A stretch of DNA of 64,000 bases, from contig JAKUDP010000004.1 in NCBI GenBank assembly GCA_022570795.1, forward strand, positions 186,001 through 250,000, in the 5' to 3' direction. Both the position numbers and the translations under genes were made by a program. The notes beneath the pieces were generated by a model, which was not told the origin of the DNA, did no database searches, and was given only the letters and a program-made list of their open reading frames with translations. This DNA comes from Sphaerulina vaccinii. Its lineage: Eukaryota > Ascomycota > Dothideomycetes > Mycosphaerellales > Mycosphaerellaceae. Shown here piece after piece: positions 22,664 to 33,028 of the stretch; positions within the stretch are counted from its first letter, which is position 1; every line of letters begins with the position of its first letter.

Positions 22664-23722
22664 TCAGATAGTAGCACCACTCAAATAGTGACCTCTACCA
22701 CCATCTCTCAAATGGCAACGATACCAATCACCGTTTTCCTGTGCCTCTCCTTCAGCTGCAGACAACGAGAGCCCGGGACCATCGTCAGGAGAAGACCAAC
22801 CCACCCCAACAACCTCAGGAATAGAGCCCCTCGAGACAGCAGACCTCTGACTTAATGGTGAAGTCGTGACCTTCATAGGCGAATCGTCTAGAATTGGCGA
22901 AACTGCAAAAGGATCCGCATCTCTGGTTTGAGTAACAGAAGCCATCGATGAACATGGGCTGACTGGTGTGCGCGGCGTTCCGTCATTCGCGGAGCTAACC
23001 GTGTTTCTTAGGGCGATATCGAACATCTTCGGTGGAGTCTTATGCGGCGAGATCAGCGCTATGATGGAGTCACTACGCGATGTATGCTGTTGAGGATACA
23101 GAGCCTCATCGTCTGGTGGATGGAATTGGAAGGGCGAGAAGATGCTTGGCAAGTCTGGAAGTTGAGGCGAGAGCTGGATTTGGGAGCTGAATCGAGAAGA
23201 GCCTAGCGGCTTGGGTGTGGGTGTCTCTGGAGTCGAAGGATTCGAGGAAATTATGCTGGCTGGAGAATTGTTAGCGTGGTCGATGACACGCCGCGGAGAG
23301 ACGTACGCATTGAGCTTGATGGCTCTGCTTGGAAGTGTATGAAGCTGCCTGCAACGGGTCCACCTATGGTTGGCACAGATTGACCATTTTCGAAGAGGCG
23401 TTGTTGGGATGTGTTTGTTGAAGAGTCTCCAATGGCTATGAATCGGTATTAGCTCCAGTACATTCGACTCGAAAAGACTGAAGTACTTACGGTTGCTGTG
23501 CGTCGATCTCGCGTCTTGCCTCTTGCTGGCATCTTGCACGAGCTTGACGACAAGTACACTGGCGACCAGCCAGAGTACTGCGCCAGATAGAGCAACCCAA
23601 CAGATAAAGAAGAGGCGTAGAGCGTTCTCTTGATCTTCTGGATAGGTGACAAGGAATGTAAGAGAACCAGCAAGTGACAGTATAGCGACCAGTAGAGCGA
23701 GTGAAAGGTAGATGTAGGACAT
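22664..23722 (-). CDS. Multi-pass membrane protein with Ser/Pro-rich cytosolic tail (5' end uncertain)
   Basis: Minus-strand exons 23722..23491, 23435..23307 and 23259..22664 (introns 55 and 47 bp) give 318 residues from ATG 23722. Two hydrophobic segments (YIYLSLALLVAILSLAGSL and LFFICWVALSGAVLWLVASV) are followed by a long Ser/Pro/Thr-rich tail with many SP and TP sites. The same frame is open upstream of 23722 and encodes another hydrophobic stretch (NCFFFFAVAIFFTLSTGVS), preceded by a plausible acceptor CTACAG at about 23808. A 5' exon and a third membrane segment are therefore probably missing. Family not recognised. Confidence 0.65.
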   Translation of the reverse strand: MSYIYLSLALLVAILSLAGSLTFLVTYPEDQENALRLFFICWVALSGAVLWLVASVLVVKLVQDASKRQDARSTHSNRKYFSLFESNVLELIPIHSHWRLFNKHIPTTPLRKWSICANHRWTRCRQLHTLPSRAIKLNAYVSPRRVIDHANNSPASIISSNPSTPETPTPKPLGSSRFSSQIQLSPQLPDLPSIFSPFQFHPPDDEALYPQQHTSRSDSIIALISPHKTPPKMFDIALRNTVSSANDGTPRTPVSPCSSMASVTQTRDADPFAVSPILDDSPMKVTTSPLSQRSAVSRGSIPEVVGVGWSSPDDGPGLSLSAAEGEAQENGDWYRCHLRDGGRGHYLSGATI

Positions 23723-23829
23723 GTCGATGATATTCGAGCCGCCTGGGCACTTTGTTGAGACTCCGGTGCTGAGAGTAAAGAAGATTGCAACAGCAAAGAA
23801 GAAGAAACAGTTTCTGTAGACATCTCAGC

Positions 23830-25091
23830 TGTTTAGTCATAATGGTGGTTGCAATTGTTTGCGTCCTATTGTGATTATTGTGTTATTGTCAGCTGCAGAC
23901 CACATTAGGCAGGAAGCAAGTGAGTTGCTTGAGTGAAGTGAAGGGTTTCATGATGGAGCTTGGCATTGTTCTGTTGAATGTGGCACACGATGGGATTGTC
24001 ACATGCCATCAGTTCAATCCAGTATATTGCCACAGCCGCGACGCTGCTTAGAATCGTACTCAGAGCTGGAGCCATGGTCCGAAGTCTTGTACGATACGTT
24101 CGGCGAGTGTGCTAGTCTGGTCAAGCACGACGACAAGATGGAAAGTCGTTGCTGCTGTGCTACTGTGCCACCAGAGCTCACTTCACAATGAATACGGAGC
24201 TAGCGGCCGTGTAGTTGTGTCCGCATGCGAAAAGTATAGGCTCCCAACTCGTCTTCACACTTCGATATGCCAGAGATTGTTTTTGTCGTGGCGAGGGTGG
24301 TAGACGACTTGTAAATAATGTCCTCCATATCGGGCTTTTCTTGTCCTTGCGGCTGCCGTCACGATGGTACTCATTCTGCCACCTGACGGCATGATTGATC
24401 GAGCAGATTGTGGATGTTAGAAGAAGACGAAGGTGAAGCGTAAAGACTGATGAAGGACGGCAAGACGGGATGTGCTAGGATGAGGCCTGCCTGCTCGGCA
24501 ACGTCGATCTTCTCCACATCTGGTTGAGACTTCGTTTCGAGGAAGTGCAAAGCTCGAGCACAACTCTCCTTGCATAGCGCTCATGTTGATGCTGAAGACG
24601 ATGCTCTGCATCTAGGACGACTACGAGTTTTGAACAGGTGAAGTCGTAGTTGGAATGTATATATGAATACGAGACGTGACAGTATAGAGTTGTCGATCGC
24701 CACCGCTACTGGTTGCTAGTGCCCAAAATAGCCCTGTGCAGGAGGCGTCTTGGCTTGTTTTGGAGAGGGAGGACGGCGAGGAGAACATTCTGCTGAGAGC
24801 ATCTTTCACTCCATCCTCACCTCCGCCTCTGCCATCCACGACTTCGATACTCACGACATTCGCTTCTCTCGACACACCACACGTGGTACACATTCGCTTG
24901 ACTCGACTCGCCCAAAGGCCTGTTCTCTGGTAGTTACGACCGATTCCGACCGTTTCGCGGCAAGAACGAGAAACCACGCGGCTTGCATACGCCACCAAGA
25001 CTCCCTCTGCAATATCGAGAGTGTATCATAGACTGCTTGCGAGCAGAAGGATATCAGCTTCGGAGCATTTTACACATACCACACATCGACA
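23830..25091. other. Intergenic, nothing recognised
   Basis: About 1.2 kb. It may contain the first exon of the membrane-protein gene on the minus strand; otherwise no supported gene. Confidence 0.4.
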
Positions 25092-25977
25092 ATGCGGCCT
25101 TCCGAGGTGTTCGCTTCGGTGCTCTTCTTCACATCCGCCTGCACAGCCTCGAAAGCAGGATGGGCCCCCATTGAAGCCCTGAATGGCGCTGAACCTCTGC
25201 TGCGACGACAGAGAACGACGGAACGCGACCAAATTTGACCTCTCCTTCACCGGGCAGCAAGGCAACACAGCGACGACCGAGACGACTGCAGAGGCAACAC
25301 AGACATCCGATAACAACAGCGATGCCACAACGACCGGCGAGTCGACCAACTCCGACGACAACAGCTCGGGCACGAACACGAGGTCAGGCACAGGAAAGGC
25401 GACTGGGACTGGCAGCACTGGCAGCAAGAAGTCTGGCAGCGCAACAAAAACCTTCGATGCACGACTCCCAGCTGGTGGTGTCTCCATGATCACACCCAAT
25501 GCTCTCACAACCAAATACTACAAGATCCAGGACTACATAACATTTGCCTGGAACTACACCTCCCTCTCCGTTACACCCTCCGCCATTGACATCATGGCAT
25601 CGTGTAGCAAGAATCAGGAAACGTACACCCTTGCCATGAATGTCTCTGTGCAGGAGACGCAAAGCTTTACTTGGGACACTGGAGCTTTCCAAGCGAGCGC
25701 TACTGTACCGCTCTTGACCGAGACGTATACTCTGCTGGTCTATGATGCTGCAGGCGCGGTCACAGATCAGGCCAAAGCGGGATATCTGGCCCCGTATAAT
25801 CAGTTCACTTTTGGCATGTATTCGCCTCAAGCATACACGCCTATGGCTGATTATGTTTGCGCGACGTGCAGCGGAGCTTCCACTCTCGAGAAGCAGACTT
25901 GGATAGCGTTGTTCGGTATGGTCGGTGTGACTGTTGTCACTTTCGGGTGGTTCACCGGAGTCGCTGGACTGTGGTAG
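25092..25977 (+). CDS. DUF7137-like surface protein with frame break
   Basis: ATG 25092 opens a 48-codon frame with a signal peptide (VFASVLFFTSACTA) and a Kex2-like LLRRQ, ending at TGA 25236. The body lies in the next frame from ATG 25183 to 25977 (264 residues). It has a Thr/Ser/Gly linker, then a beta-rich domain (AGGVSMITPNALTTKYYKI, FAWNYTSLSVTPSAIDI, WDTG, YTLLVYDAAG, GYLAPYNQFTFGMYSPQAYT, CATCSGAS) and a C-terminal hydrophobic segment. This order matches the fungal DUF7137 family, which is secreted and surface-anchored. There is no GT donor between about 25125 and 25340, so an intron cannot join the frames. The cause is either a small indel (assembly error or real lesion) or a true start at 25183 without a signal peptide. 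Confidence 0.6.
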
Positions 25978-26668
25978 TCTGAGCTGAAAGAGATGAAGAG
26001 TACGAGGATGATCGTTGTATAAAAGCATTGCGCATGGCGTTCGGAGGCTGATTGTTACTGGGACAACTTATGAGCTTGAACGAACCACGCAGCAGCACTC
26101 CTTAGGCAGTAGGGATCAAAATGGCGGGATTTGAAAGGCCATTGATATTATGGACGGCGTCTGGGCTGGAGAAGTGAGAAGATGACAACAGTCGGACTGC
26201 AGTAGATAATTTCACGTACAGTAATGTCAAACGAAGTTCAAGAATCAGCCTCTCTTCGGCACTCACAATCACGACGACAAGGACGACACAGCTGTACCCA
26301 CATCAGAGAAGCACTATGCACTCGAACAGCCCGACCAACCTGCCTGAAACCGTACCTCATCAGAAGAAGGAGCTTGCTACATCCTCATCAATGCTCAACA
26401 GCACTGCCAGGTAGACCAGTTACTGCTCAATGTGGCGTGAAAGCGGTCCGCAGCTCTCTGCGGCGCTGATTTGATTGGTCGATGATGTGCATGAGGAGTT
26501 GCTCAGCCTCGTCTGCGCACTCTGCATCTTTGGTCTTCCGCAGGCTTCATGTTGCCAGTGCTGCTTGTCATGCCTTGAGCGTTGGCCAGAAGCTGCGCTG
26601 CTCCAACTTTCTTCTCACCACAACCTATCGAGCACCGGGCCATCGAAGACATACGCCACAGCGCAGCT
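25978..26668. other. Intergenic, nothing recognised
   Basis: No supported gene. The HET frame is open upstream of ATG 26669 but has no ATG there. Confidence 0.45.
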
Positions 26669-28747
26669 ATGGACTCTTACCCCTACGTTACTCTCGCTCC
26701 AAGGCACATCCGGTTGATTAAACACACGCGACGCAGGTATAAAGATGAGGCGGATCTGCCGCTTGTCTGCCAGCTTATCACAGTGGATCTCGATGACCTC
26801 AAGGACGTCCAATACTGGGCGATCTCGTATACATGGGACGATCCGCGACCGCAAATACAGTGGCACGATTCAGTGCATGAAGAGTACAACAATGCACTCT
26901 TCGACGGTGTACATTGCAAGATCCGAAAGAACTTATACGATGCTTTACGATCATTGAGATGGGGTGAGGACGTCGAGTATCTTTGGGTCGATGCCATCTG
27001 CATTGACCAGACCAATGTCTCGGAGAGGAACGTACAAGTGGCAATGATGGGAGACATCTATGCGAAGTGCTACGCATGCGTAATCTGGCTGGGCGAGGGC
27101 GACGAACACAGTGAACGAGCCCTGCCACTAATAGACACTCTCGGCGAAGCAGTGCAAGCTCGCTGGGAACCCGAGGTTTTCTCTTTCACCAAGGATGGAT
27201 CCGGCAAAACAGCTTTCCTGAACCCCGATGTGTTCAGCGAGCTCGGCGTCAAGCCCGTTACCGTGGTCGAAGCGCAGTCTATCACTCGCTTCTTGCGTCG
27301 ATCATGGTTCTCAAGGTTATGGACAGTCCAAGAGACGTGCCTGTCGCCTCTTTTGGCTGTCCGATGTGGGCGGCAAAGCGCGGCCTTTTGTCACATCACT
27401 CTTCTATGCGAATTTATCATGGCACTGCGTTGGGAAAGTTACCTGAAGGACACCGATTTGGTACAGACCGATTCGAGCGAGTGCTCAATCGTGGGTAGAA
27501 ACCTCGTCTACATAGCGATATGGCAGAAAGACGAATCGTTGGCCCCCCAGACCAGAGCCAAGCTTTTGGCAACCATGAAGCGATTGCACGGTGACAGCTT
27601 CGGAGACGAGGAACACAACGTTGCAGCTTCCGCCAGCTTAGCAGTACAACGCGTACGCAATCGCCATGCGACTGATCTGCGGGACAAAATCATAGGTGTA
27701 CTTGGCTTGGCGGCTAAGTATGGTACGTCAAAACTGCTGCCCCTTCCAGATTACACTCAAACAACTGCTCGCGTATACACCGAGTTCACTAAGTACGTCG
27801 TCAAAACTACCAGGAGTCTGGCCACATTCAGTATGTTGAGCACGGAGCAAGCGATACTGGGACTTCCCTCATGGGTCCCTGATTACAGTACGGATATCGT
27901 TGGCGAAGTAGTCGATACGTTTGCAAATAGATCCGAGTTCAACGCTTGCGGGAGATATCGACACTCTATTACACATTTCACTCCACAGGGCTACTTGGAG
28001 CTTCGCGGCTGGCCACTTGATCGCATAAGTAAAGCATACCCGCCCAGGCGACCCATTACTTCAAAACTCTGGTCTGAATACATGAGATTGGCGAAGCAGT
28101 ACTTCAATGAGCAATTTCACCGCACTCTGGGACACAACATAGACTGGTCCGAGGCCTTCCTGCGCACTATCACCGCTGACACGTGCTTGCACTTATCACG
28201 ACAGGAGATCGAAGACTGGCTTCAGGAGGTCCTGGCACGGTTCCTCGTGGGCTACCAGTCCTTGTTAGAACCATTCGACCTGGATGTATGTCGCACTAAA
28301 TCTTTGGAGATATCCCTCCTGTTCAGACACGCGGTCTTACATATCGATGAAGGAAAGTTGTTGGATTTGACCTCGGTAGCTTACCGTGCCTTTCAAAGCA
28401 ACCCCGACTACCAGTATACCGACAGCTATGCGCCGCTGACTCCAGAAGTCAGCGATTATTGGCGCCTTGGTGGCACACTCTGGGAGGATATGTGCGAGAT
28501 CGTATTGAAGAGGTCCTTCTTCGTCACAGACGGCGGAACTCTTGGTCTGGGACCTCCCACGGCTGGAGAGCAGGACGACCGGATATATCTGCTGCCCGGA
28601 GCAAGGATACCCATCATGTTGCGTAGGAAAGAGAATGACCATTATCAGCTACTTGGCGAGGCCTATGTTTTCGGTGCGATGAATTTCGAGCATAACGTGG
28701 ACGGCAGGTTCCATGAAGAGAATCTGGAGACGATCGTTATCGAGTGA
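26669..28747 (+). CDS. HET-domain (heterokaryon incompatibility) protein
   Basis: Single exon, 692 residues from the first in-frame ATG. The HET domain spans about residues 48-270 with all three signatures: YWAISYTWDD (49-58), LWVDAICIDQTNVSERNVQV (105-124) and VIWLGEGD, followed by RFLRRSWFSRLWTVQE. After the domain comes the usual variable region with GLPSWVPDYS and YLELRGWPLDRI, and a C-terminal DRIYLLPGARIPIMLRR segment common in HET proteins. These proteins trigger cell death after fusion of incompatible hyphae in some species; most, including this one, are of unknown specificity. No partner domain (NACHT, repeats) is fused. Confidence 0.9.
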   Translation: MDSYPYVTLAPRHIRLIKHTRRRYKDEADLPLVCQLITVDLDDLKDVQYWAISYTWDDPRPQIQWHDSVHEEYNNALFDGVHCKIRKNLYDALRSLRWGEDVEYLWVDAICIDQTNVSERNVQVAMMGDIYAKCYACVIWLGEGDEHSERALPLIDTLGEAVQARWEPEVFSFTKDGSGKTAFLNPDVFSELGVKPVTVVEAQSITRFLRRSWFSRLWTVQETCLSPLLAVRCGRQSAAFCHITLLCEFIMALRWESYLKDTDLVQTDSSECSIVGRNLVYIAIWQKDESLAPQTRAKLLATMKRLHGDSFGDEEHNVAASASLAVQRVRNRHATDLRDKIIGVLGLAAKYGTSKLLPLPDYTQTTARVYTEFTKYVVKTTRSLATFSMLSTEQAILGLPSWVPDYSTDIVGEVVDTFANRSEFNACGRYRHSITHFTPQGYLELRGWPLDRISKAYPPRRPITSKLWSEYMRLAKQYFNEQFHRTLGHNIDWSEAFLRTITADTCLHLSRQEIEDWLQEVLARFLVGYQSLLEPFDLDVCRTKSLEISLLFRHAVLHIDEGKLLDLTSVAYRAFQSNPDYQYTDSYAPLTPEVSDYWRLGGTLWEDMCEIVLKRSFFVTDGGTLGLGPPTAGEQDDRIYLLPGARIPIMLRRKENDHYQLLGEAYVFGAMNFEHNVDGRFHEENLETIVIE

Positions 28748-29070
28748 TGTTGGCCTTGCAGTACGCGCCTTTGCGGAAGCTTGATATACACAGCTGTACG
28801 ACCAAACCCTTCACGTAATCCTCAGGTCCACGCTTCCAGAAGATTGAGCTGACTTCAGCCTGGTCCAGACAACATCACATCTTGTGCAGCTAAGCCCTTC
28901 GGGCTACAATTAGAACATCAGATGACATGTTTCGGCCTACTTTGCCGTGCATCACTAAGCGCCCGCGCTAGCATTGGCGCCTCGCAAACCAGACTGGCAA
29001 ATCAATAAGTCTTTCGAGTGCGGCGCAGGCGGCGCATAGGTGCCGCCTGGAGAGAGAGCCTATTTGAGCT
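28748..29070. other. Intergenic, nothing recognised
   Basis: Short gap between the HET gene and the DUF3632 gene. Confidence 0.45.
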
Positions 29071-30135
29071 ATGTTGGCTGAAGTTGTCGATGAGTCAACG
29101 CGCATTCGCAGACCCATATTTACTCTCCAATTGCAGATGCACCCGATCTCTCAGGCATTGCAGACTTGGCTCTGTCCCACAGAGAGCAATATGCACATCG
29201 AAGAGCCCGACTGGATCGGTCTCGAGCCACGAAACCATGCAGTGTTCGAGGTACTAATGTCCTTCGTTGATAGGGCTGCAGCAGAACCGTCGACATTTAA
29301 AGAGCTCGCCGCGGCCACAGTGACCGCGTTGCAGTCCATAGGTACTCAGAATCCTATTCTCGAACAATACAAGGCAGAGTCAGAAGTGCTGTTCGGCATC
29401 CTCTTCACGCTTGTCAAGCAAGTCGACGCAGATGCTGCAGAGCAAGACTACCTGATAGTGCTTGTGTCACAACTCCGTCAGATAGCTATACCAGCAAGCG
29501 CCAAACAAGAAATCGACCCGGACACTTCTGACGATCTTGACCTGAATCACGAGCTACACAAGGTCATCCGCATACTCACAGACTTCGAGCACGACGCTCC
29601 CGTGCACCCATGGCATGACGACCGACCTTATAGTTGCGACTATCAACTGCACGTAGATCGTCCTCCTTGGCGTCAACCAAAGTGGCGATACATGGCAGCT
29701 CAGGAACGGGCCAACATCTGCGCATTCGTGGCACGACTGCATACTGCAGCACCTGATGTTCCGAGACTAGATATGCGAGACTTATGGGCTATGATCGAGG
29801 CTCTGGAACAGGTCCGAAGTCCATCTCAGCTCGAGGACGTCCTACCCGCGGCCGCATACTGGATTATATATGCTGGTGATGAGCTTCGCAATAATCACTT
29901 TCCGTATGTGTATGGTGGCGAGGACGAGTCGATGAGATTTCCTTGGAGCAGAGGACAGCTGTGGAATGGGCAGCATGCATTCAACCAAGAAAGATGGGAG
30001 TTCTGGATGCGAAGGTCCAAGGAGATTGCGGAAAGAACGGATATTTATGAGAAGCTGAAGCAGTTGTCTCGGCGTGCTTGCGAGGCTGGATCGAAGACGA
30101 GTGATCTAGGGAGAAGTAAACAGCCTTGGGGGTAG
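29071..30135 (+). CDS. DUF3632 family protein
   Basis: Single exon, 354 residues. It is helical, with the arrangement usual for DUF3632: an N-terminal helical region of about 150 residues, PPWRQPKWRYMAAQERANIC (W-x-Y-x-A-x-x-R-A), DLWAMIEALEQ, then LPAAAYWIIYAGDELRNNH and a conserved WSRGQLWNGQHAFNQERW near the end. The family is restricted to ascomycetes and has no assigned function. It is transcribed in the same direction as the HET gene 324 bp upstream, but I see no evidence of functional linkage. Confidence 0.75.
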   Translation: MLAEVVDESTRIRRPIFTLQLQMHPISQALQTWLCPTESNMHIEEPDWIGLEPRNHAVFEVLMSFVDRAAAEPSTFKELAAATVTALQSIGTQNPILEQYKAESEVLFGILFTLVKQVDADAAEQDYLIVLVSQLRQIAIPASAKQEIDPDTSDDLDLNHELHKVIRILTDFEHDAPVHPWHDDRPYSCDYQLHVDRPPWRQPKWRYMAAQERANICAFVARLHTAAPDVPRLDMRDLWAMIEALEQVRSPSQLEDVLPAAAYWIIYAGDELRNNHFPYVYGGEDESMRFPWSRGQLWNGQHAFNQERWEFWMRRSKEIAERTDIYEKLKQLSRRACEAGSKTSDLGRSKQPWG

Positions 30136-30693
30136 GACCGTAATTGGCCGAATAGCACGCTGGAGTGACTAGGCTCAGCACGCCGGACAAGGGTAAGCAA
30201 GGGCCTCGAAAGCAACGATGATATGGTCTCAGCGCTTGCGGAAGATCTATGAACACAAGAATAAGAGAGGCATGCAGGTGTCTTTGAGTGGTCGCGAATG
30301 CGGACGTGTGCCTGTCGATCCATGCGGAGAGAGCTGATACTTTTGCAGAGCCTCTCAATTCTCCACCAATAACAATGGCTTCGACACGACATGCATCGAC
30401 TACTCCGCACATTGTTCTCAAAGCGAATCATACTAAGAGCTGAAGATCAACAAATACGACGATACTATTACCCGGTGTATGCCTTGGTATTGCCATAAAG
30501 ATGCCGAGATGGGCAATGTTGCAACATGTCTTCGAAGACTTCGTTCTTCATTACTTTGACGATTACAAGTCGGACGGTCCCGCACTATACCAAGTCCAGC
30601 AGAAATCGAAGCTGTTCTCTTCGGCGATTGGAAAACCAGATTTGTCGACAACGGGCACCCTTCCCGAATGCATGAGACACCCTGTACTACAAG
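30136..30693. other. Intergenic, nothing recognised
   Basis: Only short open frames. Confidence 0.45.
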
Positions 30694-32421
30694 ATGTTCA
30701 GTAAAACTGCATTGCTGGCAATAACAGCAGCTTATGCTCTCGACAATGGCTTTGGACGAACACCAGTCCTCGGCTTCAACACTTATAACGATGTCGGCTG
30801 CTCTCCCAACCAATCCTACGTCGACGCCACGATCCGTTCCTTCGCCTCAAAAGGTTTCGCGAATGCTGGATATAAATACTTTCAAGTCGATTGTGGTTGG
30901 CAAGGTTTTCAACGACAATCTAATGGGTCTTTGACGTATGATTCGGGTGTCTTTCCTGATGGAATTGCTCCTTTGAGTACTTTGGCGAGAAGTCTGGGCT
31001 TTCAGTGGAGTATGTATACGGATCAGGGGAAGTTTAGTTGTGATACTAGGAGTGCTAGTCAAGGGTTGAGGCCTGGGAGTCTTGGGTTTGAGAGGCAGGA
31101 TGCTTTGCAGTTTGCTGGGTGGAATACGGCTTATGTTAAGGTATGCTTGTTGTCTGATCAATTTGAGTGGGTGAGGAGACTGGATGCTGACGTTCTTGTT
31201 GTGCAGGTTGATAACTGCTATATTGATGGTTCAGACAACAATGCTCCCAAGGACCCGAGGACGGACTTTCCGGCCAGATTTCAGAACATGTCAACGAATT
31301 TGCAGAATGTCGGCATCAAAGGCATGTTAGTCTGTCAATGGGGCGTACCATACCAGAGTTCGAATGGCCTCCAAGGACCAGCAGAATGGACTCCTCCACT
31401 ATCGAACTCTTTCCGCGTTTCGGACGATATCGCTCAAGGTTGGGCCAACGTGATGCGAATCACAAACCAGGTCATCAATGTCAATCTCAGAGGTCTCTCT
31501 GGTCCTGGCAAGTGGGCTGATATGGATTTACTCGAAGTCGGCAACCCAGGAATGACAGTCGATGAACAAGCTAGTCACTTCGCTATCTGGGCCATGTTTA
31601 AGAGTGCTCTTATGGTTTCTACACCTGTACCGAGCATGTCTGATGCTACGAAGAACATTCTGCTCAATACGGATCTGATTGCGATCAATCAAGACTCTGC
31701 TGGACAACCGGTCAAGCTCATTCAACGATTCAGTAACGATAGAGACGTCTATGCCTGTGCTTTTGCAAACGGCGATCGAGCAGTTCTACTTCTCGACCAA
31801 ACGAACACTGTCCGAACGCTCTCAGTCGACTTCGCCAGCTTAGGTATCAAATCCGCAACAGTCAAGAATCTCTGGACTGGAAAGACCACCACTGCTCAAA
31901 CTTCCTACTCAGCACAAGTCAACGCTCATGGATCTCTCCCATTAAGTCTTAGCAACATCGTTACTCAAACGATCATCACCCCAAACTTAACATGGTACGA
32001 AGCTGAATCCGGCACAGTGGCAGGCGGCGCAAACGTCCAATCCTGCTCTGGCTGCAGCAATGGCAACAAAGTCGGTTTCGTCGGCACTTATAATGGCGGT
32101 ACACTCACATTGAGTGGCATCAAGACAAGTCAAGCTACACAAAATGTGCGATTCGATTATCTGGATTGTGAGATTGGATATCTTTCTGATCAGGGACCGA
32201 ATGCTAGAGGCGCGAGTATAAGTGTCAATGGGGGTGCTGCGCAGAGTGTGATCTTCCCGCTAAGTGGGTATGATTGGGATAAGGATGTTATGAAGAACTA
32301 CTTGGCGAGGTTGAGTGGTTTCAGTACGACGGGGACAAATACTATCAAAATTAGTGGGTTGAGTGGGACTGGTGGGACGCCGTATGCGCCTGATTTCGAT
32401 AGGGTGGGAGTTATTGCGTAG
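30694..32421 (+). CDS. Secreted GH27 alpha-galactosidase with CBM35-like tail
   Basis: Two exons, 30694..31140 and 31207..32421, give 553 residues. The 66-bp intron (GTATGC ... GCTGACG ... GTGCAG) is a multiple of three without a stop, so the unspliced frame (575 aa) also stays open. Signal peptide MFSKTALLAITAAYA. GH27 motifs are TPVLGFNTYNDVGC, KYFQVDCGW, SMYTDQGKFSC, the nucleophile Asp151 in VDNCY (rebuilt across the junction) and WADMDLLEVGN containing the acid/base Asp (254 or 256). Residues about 435-553 (YEAESGTVAGGANVQSCSGC onward) resemble a CBM35 galactan/uronic-acid binding module. It removes terminal alpha-galactose from plant oligo- and polysaccharides outside the cell. Confidence 0.92.
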   Translation: MFSKTALLAITAAYALDNGFGRTPVLGFNTYNDVGCSPNQSYVDATIRSFASKGFANAGYKYFQVDCGWQGFQRQSNGSLTYDSGVFPDGIAPLSTLARSLGFQWSMYTDQGKFSCDTRSASQGLRPGSLGFERQDALQFAGWNTAYVKVCLLSDQFEWVRRLDADVLVVQVDNCYIDGSDNNAPKDPRTDFPARFQNMSTNLQNVGIKGMLVCQWGVPYQSSNGLQGPAEWTPPLSNSFRVSDDIAQGWANVMRITNQVINVNLRGLSGPGKWADMDLLEVGNPGMTVDEQASHFAIWAMFKSALMVSTPVPSMSDATKNILLNTDLIAINQDSAGQPVKLIQRFSNDRDVYACAFANGDRAVLLLDQTNTVRTLSVDFASLGIKSATVKNLWTGKTTTAQTSYSAQVNAHGSLPLSLSNIVTQTIITPNLTWYEAESGTVAGGANVQSCSGCSNGNKVGFVGTYNGGTLTLSGIKTSQATQNVRFDYLDCEIGYLSDQGPNARGASISVNGGAAQSVIFPLSGYDWDKDVMKNYLARLSGFSTTGTNTIKISGLSGTGGTPYAPDFDRVGVIA

Positions 32422-33028
32422 ACGTGGTGGTGATGAGATTGGTGGAGCAATCCATATCGAGAATGGAATTTTTGCTTTGTCTGAAGTTAGCATGACTTGA
32501 CGATCGCTTGTGAGCAGAGATGAACTTGGGCTGATAGGACGATTGGTCCGATCTCCTCTTCTGTAACGCTGAATGTAGTCCAGAATCTATTCGAATAGCG
32601 ACCGCTCCGAACTCTGTGCACAGCGCTGACCTGCTCCCCGCCTACGATCGATGCTCGCTGCGTGACTGTTCCGACTGTGATGCTCAAGTCGCTGCCGCTA
32701 CGAGGAGCGGCGATGCGTAGCGAGCAGAGAAAGCGAGCAGTTGCCGTTTTAAACAATCCGAGAACGCCACGATCAGAGTAGATTCTGGGCTCGGTTACAG
32801 GATTCCTCCGTACCACTTCATTGCAGCTTCTCGGCGTACACCTCGATGCGGTGGACTATGATTGGTCCATATGCCTCGATGTTGTAGGCTCGCATAGTTG
32901 CTTAGGGTTCAGCTGTCGTTCTTATAGCCTTATTGATCCTGCATCCTTCTCTTGGCACCTTGGCTGCCGTATAAGATCTTCACCTCTTCTCAGATCCTGT
33001 GGCTTGCACTGTTACAATTGAGAGTAAG
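32422..33028. other. Intergenic, nothing recognised
   Basis: No supported gene. Confidence 0.45.
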
